A DNA stretch of 64,000 nucleotides, from NCBI GenBank assembly GCA_025331565.1, contig JAFREQ010000130.1:873001-937000 (forward strand). Reading direction: 5' to 3'. Each line of letters opens with the position of its first letter. The first letter of the stretch is position 1. This document shows positions 1 through 11,576 of this stretch, in pieces. Position numbers and translations under genes: made by a program. Source of the DNA: Holacanthus passer (taxonomy: Eukaryota > Chordata > Actinopteri > Pomacanthidae). The notes beneath the pieces were generated by a model. The model saw only the letters and a program-made list of their open reading frames with translations, searched no databases and had not been told where the DNA came from.

Positions 1-661
1 TTTCAGGAGAGTGTGATTCATTGCATGTTGCCTCTCTCTTTGATGGCAGTCTTTTAACTTTTAGGTGGGGCCATAAACACTTTAGATTCTGACGTGGTTG
101 CTTCACATCATACGATACAATAGCTCCACATCCTAACTGAGTTCCTGATATTCTCACTGAGAATCTTCTACCTGGATTATTCTGACAGTTGTGACATTGA
201 CATACTGACATTGTCACATTCATACACATCAAACACAAGGCAAATTACTGAGAATGACATTAGATTCAAAATTGTTTATTGTCATTCTTCAGGCTATTTG
301 TGTTGTGGACAATGAAATAGGATGCACACTAAACACAATTTAAAAAAGGTTATTATACACACACGCTATGAAAATAAAACTCTTTTTTTCTCTTTCAACA
401 TTTATCAATGCCGTTAAAGGTACGGTATGTAAAGTCAAAATACATCTTCGAATCAGTCATGATACAATTATGTGGAGACTGGATATAAATTAGCAGTCTG
501 ACAAAAGTTTTGAAATGAGAATCATGATGAGCTCATATCCTCGGAAATCTGCTCAGAATATTTCCGCTGTGGTGTGTTATATACAGTACATATGATGGAT
601 AATAAAATGTAAATGTATAGTTTCTGCATCTCATGTTTTGGGGACAATAATTGATCTTCAG

Positions 662-733
662 AAGCAAATCTCCTGCCTCAGCCTCAGTGGTCAGCGGTCT
701 GTCTGAAAGATCAGAGAAGATCCTGGAAGAATG
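662..733 (+). CDS. LRRIQ1: LRRIQ1 coding exon (SERSEKILEEW)
   Basis: The acceptor CAG ends at 661 and the donor GTAAAT starts at 734. The first base completes a codon from an upstream exon outside the window. The exon ends with two bases (TG) of the Trp codon finished by the next exon. It encodes a Ser-rich stretch followed by SERSEKILEEW. No preceding exon was found in 1-661. Confidence 0.8.
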
Positions 734-3700
734 GTAAATCCTTATGTTATCAGTCTTCATGTTGAGGTTATTGTGTTATGTTGTGGGATTTTCTGTGAGA
801 CACTTTTGTCCTTGTTGTCTGTAGGGGCTTCGCTCACAGTCACACGGCTCTTCTGATGCTCAAGAGAGCCCAGAAGATGAAGTCAAAGAAGCAACAGCAC
901 AAGAGAAGTGGAGGTGAGTTGTATAGGTAAAAATCAATATTTGATCATTGTATTTATTGTATGTGCCTTTTTTCTGGTGTGTGTGCTTGTGTGTTTCAGG
1001 TTAAACATGGTCATTTTAATACATCATTGTTACAAAGATTAAGAAGGCAGATATGGTCGGACGCTCTCATGGTTTCCTTCCTGAATATCCCTCACAGCAC
1101 AGAAGGAGCTGTGAAGACATAAATCCATTTCCTAAAAGGGAAAAAAATCCAGACTAATTTTTGCTTCTTTTCATTCTTGTCTTTGTTTCTTCAACCGAGC
1201 TCCAACAGCGGCGAACCTTTCCACCTCGTGTATGTTAACGAGCCATAACAGACAGCAGAAGCCAGGGCCTGTCGCCTCTCGTTGGGCCTTGTTTGAGAGC
1301 CTGCAAAGGAAATAACGATTGCCAAGCAACCTCTCGACAAGTCATCCCGTGATGATTTTCATTACGATTCATTGTAGTTGTTGAGCGCGGCTGCAGTGAA
1401 AGGTGACCTCACCTCTGCTCCGCTCCAAGAAACAGTAGTCCTGCCACGGTTATCATGCCACGGTCATGTAGAGGGAGGCTGCTCTTTGATCACAATTGCA
1501 AATGCATGATTCCAATAGCAGGGCTCTTGTCATGTTGCTCCCCCAACACACAGGTCTATGTCTGCACTAACTCCTAATGGCATCTGCCTCAGTGGAACCA
1601 GAACACTGTTTTCTAATATTTTCCGAATGTTGCGTTCTGGTTTTCTGCTTCTGGTTTTAGGCCTGCCTTGTCCTTCTTTGACCCTCTCTCTCTTATTCTT
1701 TTAGATCCCTCTGTCCGCCTTGCCTTGATCAGAAAATGCAGTTACCAGCTGGGCCCAGTGGAGGCATGGAACAGGCGAGCACAACGCAACAGAAATGATA
1801 TCAAAGGTGGGACACGCTACACACTTGGTTACTTGTCGATACTTCCGTGAATACTTTTTTTTTTTTTCTCCTGAAAAGTCTTTCTTGGCCCGACATGAAC
1901 ATCTGCACAGATCGGAGGCGTGCACTGCACACAGCCAGAACGGTTTTAACTAACGTGTGACATTCTTTCTTCTTTCTTATTGTCATCGGTGGTAAAACAA
2001 TCTTCAAAAGAGTACACAGGTTGACTGTGGTGTAAAGTAGTTTGATAGTCTGAGAAGAGGCAGATTTCTCCCGCCATCTTTTTCTGCTGTGGCCTCCTGC
2101 CCTGCCCTGAGGTGGAGAGATGATTTGGCATTGTGACGTCCACAGCCAGACTTAAAAGGGAGGGAAGAGCTGGAGGGAGGGCAGGAGGGAGGACGGGGGG
2201 AGCCGGCTTTTATCATGAGGGCCTGTCTCCATCTTTCCTCTGCACCCCACCCCCACCTCCACCCACCAGGGTCAAGGCCTCACATCCAGAGAGCACGACG
2301 CTCGCGGTCATCCAGAAGTCAGAGGGACGCTGTAGCAACAGTGTTTGCCACCAGGCAGCGAAGTGACCGGTCCCTTTCTGGTCCAAGTCCAGTGCTGCCC
2401 TAAGCACGAAACACCCCGTAATTATCTGTGGAGAAATACAATATGTTTGCTTGTCATTTCATGCTACATGTTTTAAAAAAATGGAACAAATTGTACCTTC
2501 GCCTTTGGGATGTTTTTTGTTCCACTTCATCTCTTTTGGGTGGATCGCTTTACTAATTTGTTTGTAGAATAGTTGTGAAGAAGTCTTGTTTCCCTTAAAT
2601 CTTATTCATTGCTGTGCAGCCAAAGATCAAGCAACACTTTATTTCAATGTTTTCAAAGATTGCTAAGATTTTTTTTTTTTCAGCAGCCAGTAATTTGCCA
2701 AACTTACAAAACGCTGGAGCCTTTATCTTTAGCATTTGGTCGATGGCAGTTGATTTTTCCCAACTATGAAATTTTTGTCCAATAATTTATTTGTATGACA
2801 ACAGCATGAACTGCAGGTGTATTGTGTCAACTTTCCAGCACTGATTACTGACACTGGAGTTGTGGCTGAGCACAATATAACTGTGGATAAGCTCTCAGCC
2901 AACTGGCAGCCGAGGACCAGCTCCATCCAAATGACCTATTACATTACAACAATATTTCCAGTTCTGTTTCTTCCCAGTTTTCTTATCTCTCCTCTCCACC
3001 CATGTCTTGATAATTCATCAAGCAGGACTGGTGTTCTCGTGCAATGGAGTGAAGCAGCTACATCAGCTGATAAAGTAACGGGGGTCACTGGTTGGGACAT
3101 CACCCTTCTCTCTGCTTAATATCCTGCGTCCTCGGTCGGTTTTCTGATCCGACTCAGAGGGATCCTGTAAAATGCGTAACTTTAACCGGCTCGGTTGTGG
3201 AGGAGACGACTCCCGCTGTCTTTTTACAGGGTGACCGTGTGGCGGCGGCGACAGCGGCGTCAGAGGTGGCGTGTCGCTCACTGGCTCGCAGTGCTGTGAT
3301 TCCGGGTCTCTGTAAATGGGCCAAAACCAGCCTCCCCTCTTGCTCCCCTGTTCCTGACCTGTGGAAGGCACCCCCTCCTCCGGATCCATCCCCAGTGCCC
3401 GGGGCCTAGCCAGCCCAGCCCAGCCCAGCCAGCGCTCCCCGACAGGGGCTAACGTTTCAGGCTTTGAGTCAAGCCCCTTCTGGAGGTGATTAGCCCCAAA
3501 CCCATGACAGATTCTTTCCAAGATATCCGACGCGGCGTGTTTATTTTATCCGGGCTCTTTGTGTGGATGTGCTGGACATGAGTAACCCACTTGAAATGGG
3601 TATCGGCTTACATACCCAGAGAGGGAGATAGAGAGGGAGAGAATGGAGCAGAGCCACAAGACATTTTCTTTTAAAGGCAAAAAAATATAGAAATACGTTT

Positions 3701-6700
3701 TACTTTTTTAGATGGTTTGTATTGTCAAGTGTCTGTGAGCTGCAGATGTTGAAGATGTTGTATGCCTCCGAGCCTTTCTCCTTGTTTCTCCTCTTACTTT
3801 CCACCAACGCCTTCCACTCAGCCCCCCCCAACCCCCAACCCCCACCCCCAACACACACACTCTTCCAACCTCCTTCTTCCATCCAAACTGAGATCCAACC
3901 CCACCAAACATCCGTCCTCATGTCAGAGGGACACGAGGGTATATATTTTTATTTCGGCCTGGAACCCCTACCTCCCGAGCACTTAACTCGATTTCACACT
4001 TCAAGTCATCTACAAAGTCCAACTGAAATGCAATCATCTTGTTTATCATTCATCATCCAAACTAACTTAATGTCAGACTATTTACCACCATTCATATGCA
4101 TTCAATTTCTCCCCTGTAATCTCAGAGCCTCTATTTATGTCAGGCAGTGGCGCTCTCTCCTCATAGTATATGTTTGAGATGCACTGGCACTCACAAAACA
4201 GACACTCAACTAAAAACACAGAGTTAGGATCCTCAAATTTCAGACACGCTCTGATCTTCTTCCACTTTGCAAATGCCATGAAAATAGGATTCTCAAAATG
4301 GTTTTTGTGGCACTGTACGAAACAAGGTAAGCGTTAGTCCTAGCTTAGTTTTCTTTATGTGGCAAGTTTCAGGTTTTTCAGAGTCAGTCTAAAGTTTCAT
4401 AAGCAAGTCTGTCAAGTCTCTGAATGCATTAACATGACAACGTATGTTTTTACAGAGTTGACGAAAGGTTGTTAAAATGCTGAGGTCTGATGATTAAAAC
4501 ATCGTTTTAACAAACCAAAAGTTTAGCCAAACTTACTTAGAGGAGAAAGTGAAAAGCTAATGTTTAATGCATCGAATGAAGGTTTCATCTGCCGTTTTTC
4601 TTAGACGAGTAGATTTATAGAATAGAACTTAGACAGTGAAAACCTCACTTAGTGCAGTGATTGGTGAGAAAGTAGGCCGGGTTTGAATGTCTCTCTCAAA
4701 CTCCCAGTTTTCATATTTCGCACAACTGCTTCCATCAGTTTTTGTTTGTACAACTCTGCAACACTGAACGCTTTAAAGGACACGTTGTCCAATCCAGTCC
4801 AGACGTTTGCACTCCCATTTGTACGAATTATTAACGTCTCACCTCTTTGTATGACTGCAGGATTTTTGCCTCCCCTTCCAGTTTGGCTTTTGTCTTTACT
4901 CGTGATTAGAGGACATGTCACACTAGTTTGTTCCAAGCGCACTGAGACCTTAAAATTTGTCTGTTGTAAACATCTCTTTGTGTTTGAACTCACCTGCTGA
5001 TTTGCTGACTCAGTCTTTGTGTGTGTAGTTTTACTGTGCAATTCGAAATTATTACCAACAGTACAAGCGGTTTGCTGTTTGTGTTTCTTGCCCCGTCCTC
5101 TACAAAGAATCGTCCCTTAAGATGACTGCAACACAAAGTCATCAACCCATTCATGGCATCATTTCTTCTTCGGCTCTGCGCCGGTGCCGATCTTTTGCCT
5201 GACCTTGTGTTGTTTGGAGCCTCCTTCCCTCCAACCTCACCAAGAAACCTCTCCTCCAGCCCTGTTAGCTGCAGGCTAAAACCCTCCACCTTCCTCCTCC
5301 CCAACTCTCTGATATGAAGTCAGAGTTGTCCCCTCCTCAGCAGAGATGAGATCGCTTAATGTGCTTAAGTGCCCCTCTTAACAGGCGTGACTCCTACAGG
5401 CCCCCTCCTGATGTCCTGGAGGAGTTCTGGAGGGGGATTCAGGAGGTTGGAGGGGGTCAGGAGGGGGCTTTGCTGGAGGGTTCAGAGGGGAAAAGGGAAA
5501 GCAGAGTCTCTTCATGCTACTGGAGTGCAGCATAAACTTTAAACTCAAGGTGATCGTCTTATATCACTGTACATTGTGAACATGTGTTGCTGCACATGCA
5601 TTCAGCTCCAGGGAGTTCAGATTTATTGTCAGTCTTCTTCGCAGCTTTTGATCCTAACATATGAATGACATATATGAAACAGGTAGTTCAGAGCCCTTGC
5701 TTGGTCGAGTAAATGAGAAAGCTTCTGTTCAAAAACATATTCTGGCGTTTTCTGGACGCTCTGTGCCCTCGCTCTCTTTGTGTATTTTCAGCTTTGGGAA
5801 GTGCGAGTAGCCGTTTCCGGCCGCCCCGGGGGGAAGCATCTATCACTTGACATTTTTAGTGGGGGCTTCTCAATTAACCCATGAAAACTGTAAAGCTTTT
5901 TTTTTTCTCCTTTTACAGCTCAGCAAAAGCAAGTAAATGGCTTAAATAAATGCGTCATTAGTTCCAGCATTGGGCTGTCAAAATTCATTATCAGTTTACA
6001 CCCATCTACGGCAACATTACTGTCAGCGCAACATAAATGTTTACTTTGAATTACGACCTTATTATGGGATTTCAGCAGAACTCGTAAATCAGCAGTCTTT
6101 CAGATTTCTTTCTTTAACAAACTGTTGGAACACTGCTTGGATTCAATTTTACAAAGAACCACAGGCCTCAACAATTGTTGGAAAAAAAATGGATCCTCTC
6201 CTGTTGCATCTTTCAGCAACTTTAAATGTATTATAGTAATGGCCCTGACTCCTCCAAACAAATACACCACCTTAAGCCCAAACATAAACACACAGAGCTT
6301 TGACCACTGATCTCTCCCAGCGCTGGAAACCCTGGCCGACTGTAATTACAGCGAAACATGTCAAACGTTGCTACAGATCAGGCCCGTGAGCTGTTTATTT
6401 GTTAAACTTGTACTTTGGCGAGCATCTGTTAACACAGCTCCTCCGCTGCAGTATTGATTACACCTCCTGCCATTTGGAAACACGCCAGCTTCACCCCAAC
6501 TTTCTCTCATTAGGCAGCACGCTCATTCTTTGCTACCATTGTCATCGAGAATGTTACTGACAAGAGGAGCTGGAGAAAAAGGAATAATCGCCCGTGACGT
6601 TTTATTTGATGTTTTCTGTCGAGAGCAGTTGGCGAGGCCGAGCCGGGCCTTCAGCAGGCGGAGAGGACGGAGCGAGTGAAGCAGCAGCGAGTGAAGCAGC

Positions 6701-9700
6701 AGCGGGCTCAGCGGTGGCTGCACACCCAGGCTGCTCCGTCTGTCAGCGACTCAGAGAGGTGAGGCACTTAATGTGGGTCAGAAGGTGGTGTAGGTGGCTG
6801 AGATGGCTTTAAAGGGTTGTTTCACCAAATTACAACATTTGTAAAAATTTCTTCACCCCCTGGTAATATCCAGCCTTGGCGTCATTTCTTAAAGATCCCC
6901 TCCAGAATATTTTTTCATGTTTTAAGACATGAAAATATTGAGCTTGGAATAATAATTTGCAATAGGTATAGGTTTTCCACAAAAAAGTTCAGTTACCTCT
7001 TTCTTAAAGTGTAAATGCCTTCATTCATACCTTCATTAAATCATTTATGAATATGCAAATATTTTTCATTTCAAAAGTTTAAGTACAAGACGCAAATTCA
7101 GTCTTTGTATATTGAGAGTCTAATTGTTTATTTCTCTCAAATTGTTTAGCTGGTAATTTTCAATACATTCTTATAAAATTATTTATGCAGCACAGATTCT
7201 TTTTTTAATGTTGAGGGGCAAAATACCACCAGACTGCTGAAACAGAGGCAGTGAGCATGCAGGCCTGTGTTAACCTCCACCTAACTAATAGACATTAAGA
7301 TTATCATACATGGCATCTGTGTTTATTTTGTGATATGTCAGAGATAATTGCATCGAACTGAAAAGGGGAAACTGCTGAATTGATTTGAAATACTCCGAGC
7401 GCTGACGGCCCAAATGTTTGGTCTTTTTTTGTTATCGTCTCCTCAGTGTGCATTTCTTACCCGAGATCAGCTCAGACATTCTGAATGGAGGCAGAGTGCA
7501 GCTCGTGGTGAGTACGCTCCCCTCCTGTTTTCCCCTGCAGTTCATTCACTTCAGAGAATGACAGTGAATCTTGATTTGAATCTTTTCTGGGGGGCAGTTG
7601 CATGTATGTGAAGGTATGCAGTATTTACATTCACCAGTCAGAGTCCTGTCCCACGCTGTGGGTTCCCTCCCCTGGAGCCTGTCTCATCAGCTTCCATTTA
7701 AAGGAGGCAGGGGGGAGGTGAGCCTGAGGTTTAGCTCCACAGTGACACATTCAATTGGATCAACTGGCTGCAATTTCTTCATTTTACTTGCAGAAATCCC
7801 AGTGTCACTTTGGTGCAGTTTGCCTGGACCCCAGAAACGATACTGATGCTTGTGAGGTCTTTGAAGTTGGAAACTGCAGGTCTCCCCGTGCTGTTATAGA
7901 GCAGTTTGAGTTATGATCACTGGCAAGAGGAGCCGCCCTCCTCCTCCTGTTTCTTAGATATGTTCAGACTGCAGAGCCGCTGGTTGTTGAATGTTTTTCA
8001 AAATGCTGGACTGCTTGCGTGAGACGTGTCACATTGGGCCTCATTTATGTGTGTGTGTGTGTGTTCCTGTGTGTGTTCCTGTGTGTGTTTCTGTGTGTGG
8101 TGCGTGCAGGCGGATCCAGGATACACAGAACGTCTACATCACGCCAGTGGATTGTGGGCCAACAGCAGTTTAGCTGCCCAGCCTTGCAAAGAGAACAATT
8201 ATCCTCGCAGAAACTCTTTGGGTCATGCAAGTGAGTCTTGTGAACTTCACAGTCGTTTTTCTACCCAAAATCACTCTGTTACTGAGTTTTTAACTGAACA
8301 GAATCTGAAAAAGCTTCATAAAATGTTTGGAAACACAACACTCAACTATCACCACAACCCTTACAGTCATTTATCAGAGTCACTGACTCTGTTTTTAACC
8401 TCCCCTCACAATAACTGGAAATCCACATAAATGCTGACAGACATTTACAGCCAGTGCTTAATTTCAAAGTTATTACTGATTCACTGGAAATTGTATATTA
8501 TTGTAAACATGTTATATGCATAAATGCGCACATACAAAATTGCCCCTCAGAGACAAATAAAGTTTTTTGAATTGAATTGAATTCTTTATATGTGATTGTA
8601 TGATATATAGACAGACAGATAGATACGTCCCATATATGTAGCAGTATGGTGATATAACATATGTAGTATATGTAAAACAAGTTAATTATGGCACTTTATC
8701 TAGACTGACATAAAAATATGTCTGTGTTTTTGCAATTAAAGAAAATTTGACAACTGAACAGTAACATAAAAATTAATAGTAACTATTAACACTTGCAAAA
8801 AGTTTGATGCTTAAACCCTAGAAATCATATGTTGTGATTGTATGTGTGTGTGTCTGTGTATACACCTGTACATTCAGCACGTGTGTGTATACATGTTTTT
8901 GTGTTTGCACACTTGCACCCATGGGTCTCGGGTCACACAGGCCTGAGTGCGCCGAGCCAGGGATAAATGCTGCTGCTTATTGAGCCCAGAATGAGTCCAC
9001 CGGTCGGCCGCTTCGGGAGGGGAGGGGGGGCCACAAGGTCGGGCCGGGGACAGAGTGTCGTGAATTTCTCCTCTGACAGGAAACGGGCAGAAAGGAAAAA
9101 AAAAAAATCAGTCCTTTCAGTGAAGAATGACTGGCCCTTCTGTCAGGAGACATGGGGCTCAGGAGTTTGAATGACAAAGATACTACTGACAGGCTGAAAG
9201 CAGATGACCACATTAAACAAGCCCAGGAATCCCGGTGAAGGAGAGCCCTGTCCCCGTTAACGAAGCCAAATTGGATTCCGATGACGATTTCAAAATGATA
9301 TCCACGAGGTGCAGCAGGAGCGTCGTCGTGCTGAGCAGGCAGACTGTTGTTCTCCTCAGGAGCCGGGACAAAGAAAGCCTCTTTGTCTGCACGGATGAAA
9401 ACACCACTTATTGAAATTGTTGCAGCCAAATTGAAATATGAATGTATGCGTAAGGCAAGAGCATGTCTCAAAAAGCCAATTAGATAATTCATAAACTTGG
9501 AAAGATGGTTTACATCATCAAAACCTGTGAGGAAATGGGTCACTTGGGCAAAATCAGCGAATCAAGAAAATTGGCTAAAATCTTTTTCTGGTCGGCCCAT
9601 GAGAGTCAGTAAAATGTTGGGACTTAGAAACTTGATCAAAACTTGTTTACTGGATCCTTCGCCTCTGAAGTGGCACACATACATCAAAGTAAAGGTTTAA

Positions 9701-11576
9701 AGTGAGAAGGTTCACTTAGTTTGCCACAGCAGTAAAGACTACATAAATACTCTATAACCTACTCTATAACCTATTGCAACGCGATACTCACCACTTGCTG
9801 GGACGGTGCCATAAAATGCGCTTCCAGGCTCACAAAATATTTTCATTACTTGTGCAGAGGAAACCACTTAAGTTGCAAATCTGCTCCCTCAATTTTGCCC
9901 GCCGCTCAACTCTAATGGGAGTAAAATGATGGAAAACAATTTGTTTGGTCACAGCGGTTGGGTCAAATGTGTGGCCGTTTGTTTGTCTCTGTACGTTTAA
10001 TAGCATGACTGCGCAACATGCGTTGAAATTAGCAACACGTGCGTCGAGTTTTGCTTTCTGTTTTTGATTTAGAACAAATAATTGGACGAAAGGCCTTTAA
10101 TAAACCAAAACTCAGCCGCCAAAGTCGGCCTAACATTTCTGAAAATAAACACAAAAGTCTGCGGTGGTTTATCTTTAAACTACATTACACAAACCACGAG
10201 GAGGAAAATCACAGCGTTACACTTTGGACATGACTTAAATCAGAAACTAGGATTAGCTGTGACTCGTGAGTGGATGGATATTCTATACAGTGTGCAAGCT
10301 GTGCAGACATTTGGAGCTGGGTCAGTACCTGCGAAGCGTCCCGGGCCCCCCACCTCCCCCAGAGCCCTCCCCGCTGTTCGGCTCCCTGTGTGGGGCGGCC
10401 GCGGAGACCGCAGGCCTGGGCTCTACACGTGGAACGCATCATGCCCGGTCGAAGCGCTGCCTTTGTTCTGTGTGTTTGGAAAGCTTTGTGCTGATCCCCA
10501 GGTGAAATGCAGGGGCCTCTGCTGCAGCACACGATGCTCCTGGGAGCCGCAGCACACAAACACAAACCTTACCTGCTCAGACTGAGGTCTTCAGATTTAA
10601 CATGGTGCTGTCTGGAGTCTCCTGAGACAAGTACAAGTTTAAACTGTCTTATAGTAAAAAGTTCCAATACAAAATCCGACTTATTATAATTTATTATAAA
10701 ATAATAAAGACTCAACCTTTTCATCATTCATTAAGATAAGACAAACCTTTATTCATCCCACAGTGGGGAAATTTGCAAAGCTTTTATATTTGTGACTTTT
10801 TTAAAAGCTAAATTCATACAAGGTTGGGTTTAATTGAACTCAATAGAAAAGCTTAAAAGTTTAGTTCCCCATCACGAAATAATGTTCTTCAGTATTCAAC
10901 AGCTGATGCTTTGATAAATGGTGATATTGATCAGCAGGTCAGGAAACGATGAGAGAAATTGTTATGTTTCATTTACCACAAACGTGTTCTGGAGCACAGA
11001 CTTCAATGGTGCCATTTACTGCAGGTTCATGGTAGAAAGCTGGAATTTGGAAGATGACATTTTGACGGTAGGTCCTTCCAGAGAAAGATCCTCAGGTGTA
11101 CAACAATTGATAAATGACTTATATGACAGCTGCAGCAAGTTTGTTTTGAAAAGCACAGGTGAGAAACATATTCTATAAGTTTGATTATTGATAGTCGATG
11201 TGATCAGGGATCATAAAAATGGCTGAGCAGACACAAAAAGGAGACCTGGCCTGCAAAAATCCAGTAAAATCATTACTGACAAGAGACAAACTGCGAGAAC
11301 TGCATGAATGAGTGTTTGACTTCCATACATTATCTAAACAGCACAAATTGTATGAATAACCATTTAACGTGTAAGATGGATTGAATTTACGCTGCTCGAT
11401 TTATTTAGGAGATACTGACACGTTTTCCTTCTGTGTCTCCAGGAGAAGACGTTCCGTCTCCGAGGCGAGTCGCGTCTGCTCCGTCAAAAAAGGAGCGCAT
11501 CTCCTTCCGAGACAACCCTGTCCAGCTGAGTGGCGGCTGGGGAGGAGGCAAGAAGAGGGGCAAAGTGCACAAGTAA
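662..11576 (+). CDS. LRRIQ1: LRRIQ1, 3' part of gene (seven coding exons, C-terminal ~236 residues)
   Basis: This is the C-terminal part of leucine-rich repeats and IQ motif containing 1. Its LRR and IQ domains are encoded upstream of the window. Seven exons chain with matching phases and AG/GT borders: 662-733, 825-913, 1705-1806, 6626-6758, 7447-7507, 8110-8230 and 11443-11576 (stop TAA 11574-11576). Conserved tracts I recognise are SERSEKILEEWGF across exons 1-2, LMLKRAQKMKSKK, DPSVRLAL, RWLHTQ, LNGGRVQLV and the C-terminal RISFRDNPVQLSGGWGGGKK. The molecular role of LRRIQ1 is poorly known; IQ motifs usually bind calmodulin. The identity rests on recalled family sequence and on ALX1 lying directly downstream, as in tetrapods. 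The fourth exon's acceptor is the least certain border. Confidence 0.85.
825..913 (+). CDS. LRRIQ1: LRRIQ1 coding exon (GF...LMLKRAQKMKSKK)
   Basis: The acceptor TGTAG ends at 824 and the donor GTGAGT starts at 914. The leading G completes the Trp codon of the previous exon. The product continues GF, then a basic helix LMLKRAQKMKSKKQQHKR, highly typical of LRRIQ1. It ends with one spare base. The intron to the previous exon is only about 91 bp. Confidence 0.85.
914..1704 (+). other. LRRIQ1 intron
   Basis: Intron of about 0.8 kb between two recognised exons. The part from about 1190 to 1530 is single-copy sequence. I see no repeat, RNA gene or further exon in it. Confidence 0.6.
1705..1806 (+). 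CDS. LRRIQ1: LRRIQ1 coding exon (DPSVRLAL)
   Basis: The acceptor TTTTAG ends at 1704 and the donor GTGGGA starts at 1807. With the spare G from the previous exon it reads DPSVRLALIRKCSYQLGPVE, then a basic stretch AWNRRAQRNRNDIK. DPSVRLAL directly after the KSKK tract is a conserved LRRIQ1 arrangement. It leaves one spare base. Confidence 0.83.
1807..6625 (+). other. Large LRRIQ1 intron, mostly single-copy
   Basis: Intron of about 4.8 kb. It contains a poly-T run near 1856-1867, GC-rich sequence at about 3120-3440 with short CCAGC repeats near 3412-3430, C/CA-rich sequence at 3820-3860, and a purine-rich G-run block at 5410-5490. The part from about 6320 to 6530 is unique sequence with homeodomain-like TAATTA-type cores. 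The open frames inside (for example 3063-3521) lack splice context or recognisable protein and look like chance. Confidence 0.5.
5410..5490 (+). repeat. G-rich imperfect tandem repeat
   Basis: An imperfect array of units resembling TTCAGGAGGTTGGAGGGGG, with several separate runs of three to five G on the + strand. It lies in an LRRIQ1 intron. The spacing of the G runs would allow a G-quadruplex, but that is inference. Confidence 0.45.
6626..6758 (+). CDS. LRRIQ1: LRRIQ1 coding exon (RWLHTQ)
   Basis: The donor GTGAGG follows 6758 and the frame encodes a Glu/Arg/Gln-rich helix (AERTERVKQQRVKQQRAQ), then RWLHTQ, a conserved LRRIQ1 tract. Only the acceptor after CGAGAG at 6625 gives the phase needed by the preceding exon (G + CA = Ala). 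Other AGs at 6653 and 6656 are in the wrong phase, unless an unseen small exon lies between. The upstream tract is only moderately pyrimidine-rich, so the 5' border is provisional. It leaves two spare bases. Confidence 0.72.
6759..7446 (+). other. LRRIQ1 intron
   Basis: AT-rich intron of about 0.69 kb. I see no repeat, RNA or coding signal in it. Confidence 0.5.
7447..7507 (+). CDS. LRRIQ1: LRRIQ1 coding exon (ILNGGRVQLV)
   Basis: The acceptor is CTCCTCAG (ends 7446) and the donor GTGAGT (starts 7508). Joined to the two spare bases of the previous exon it reads SVHFLPEISSDILNGGRVQL and then Val. HFLPE...LNGGRVQLV is a strong LRRIQ1 signature. A different frame is also open across this exon, but it does not fit the flanking phases. 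Confidence 0.85.
7508..8109 (+). other. LRRIQ1 intron with TG-rich end
   Basis: Intron of about 0.6 kb. Its 3' end (8048-8099) is an interrupted TG microsatellite with TTCC interruptions that doubles as the tract before the acceptor. Confidence 0.55.
8048..8099 (+). repeat. Interrupted (TG)n microsatellite
   Basis: TG dinucleotides broken by TTCC and TTTC units, immediately upstream of an LRRIQ1 acceptor site at 8109. Length changes here could affect splicing. Confidence 0.8.
8110..8230 (+). CDS. LRRIQ1: LRRIQ1 coding exon (penultimate)
   Basis: The acceptor GTGCAG ends at 8109 and the donor GTGAGT starts at 8231. Phase 0 entry continues Val-Ala-Asp-Pro and runs through a Ser/Asn-rich low-complexity stretch to RRNSLGHA. 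It leaves one base (A). The region is weakly conserved in the family, so the call rests on the exact phase and good splice sites. Confidence 0.75.
8545..8584 (+). repeat. 3' tail of a non-LTR retrotransposon
   Basis: The segment ACAAATAAAG followed by TTGAATTGAATTG resembles the 3' end and short tandem tail of fish LINE/SINE insertions. The body upstream is too decayed to classify. Confidence 0.45.
10731..10780 (-). repeat. 3' tail of a fish LINE/SINE, minus orientation
   Basis: The sequence AAGATAAGACAAACCTTTAT, then TCATCCCACAGTGGGGAAATTT, is the reverse complement of a common fish retroposon 3' end (GGGGA...ATAAAG...CTTATCTT). A related tail in the opposite orientation occurs at 26113-26163. 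Confidence 0.5.
11443..11576 (+). CDS. LRRIQ1: LRRIQ1 terminal coding exon and stop
   Basis: The acceptor is TCTCCAG (ends 11442). With the spare A of the previous exon it reads Arg-Glu-Asp-Val-Pro. It then runs through a Ser/Pro/Arg linker to KKERISFRDNPVQLSGGWGG and a Lys-rich tail ending KVHK before TAA at 11574-11576. The RISFRDNPV...GGWG block is the conserved LRRIQ1 C-terminus. Confidence 0.88.

Larger units (their letters stand above)
8231..11442 (+). other. Last LRRIQ1 intron with retroposon tails
   Basis: Intron of about 3.2 kb. It contains a retroposon-like tail (8545-8584), GATA/TATA-rich sequence (8590-8670), unique sequence at 9210-9500, a short direct repeat of CTATAACCTA units (9749-9772), and a second retroposon tail (10731-10780). 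An open segment at 11025-11158 has splice-like borders but the wrong phase. Confidence 0.5.

Noticed and set aside
3063..3521. 152-codon minus-strand frame and a 105-codon plus-strand frame in a GC-rich block
   Set aside because: They overlap on both strands, are low-complexity Pro/Ser/Gly-rich, have no recognised domain, and sit inside an LRRIQ1 intron.
7414..7611. Alternative open frame (…CAFLTRDQLRHSEW…) over the LRRIQ1 exon at 7447-7507
   Set aside because: It does not match the phase of the exon before it (two spare bases). The other frame gives the conserved LNGGRVQLV tract.
8977..9543. 188-codon minus-strand open frame
   Set aside because: No splice or domain support. The underlying sequence looks like noncoding unique DNA, partly over a poly-A run that gives a Phe run.
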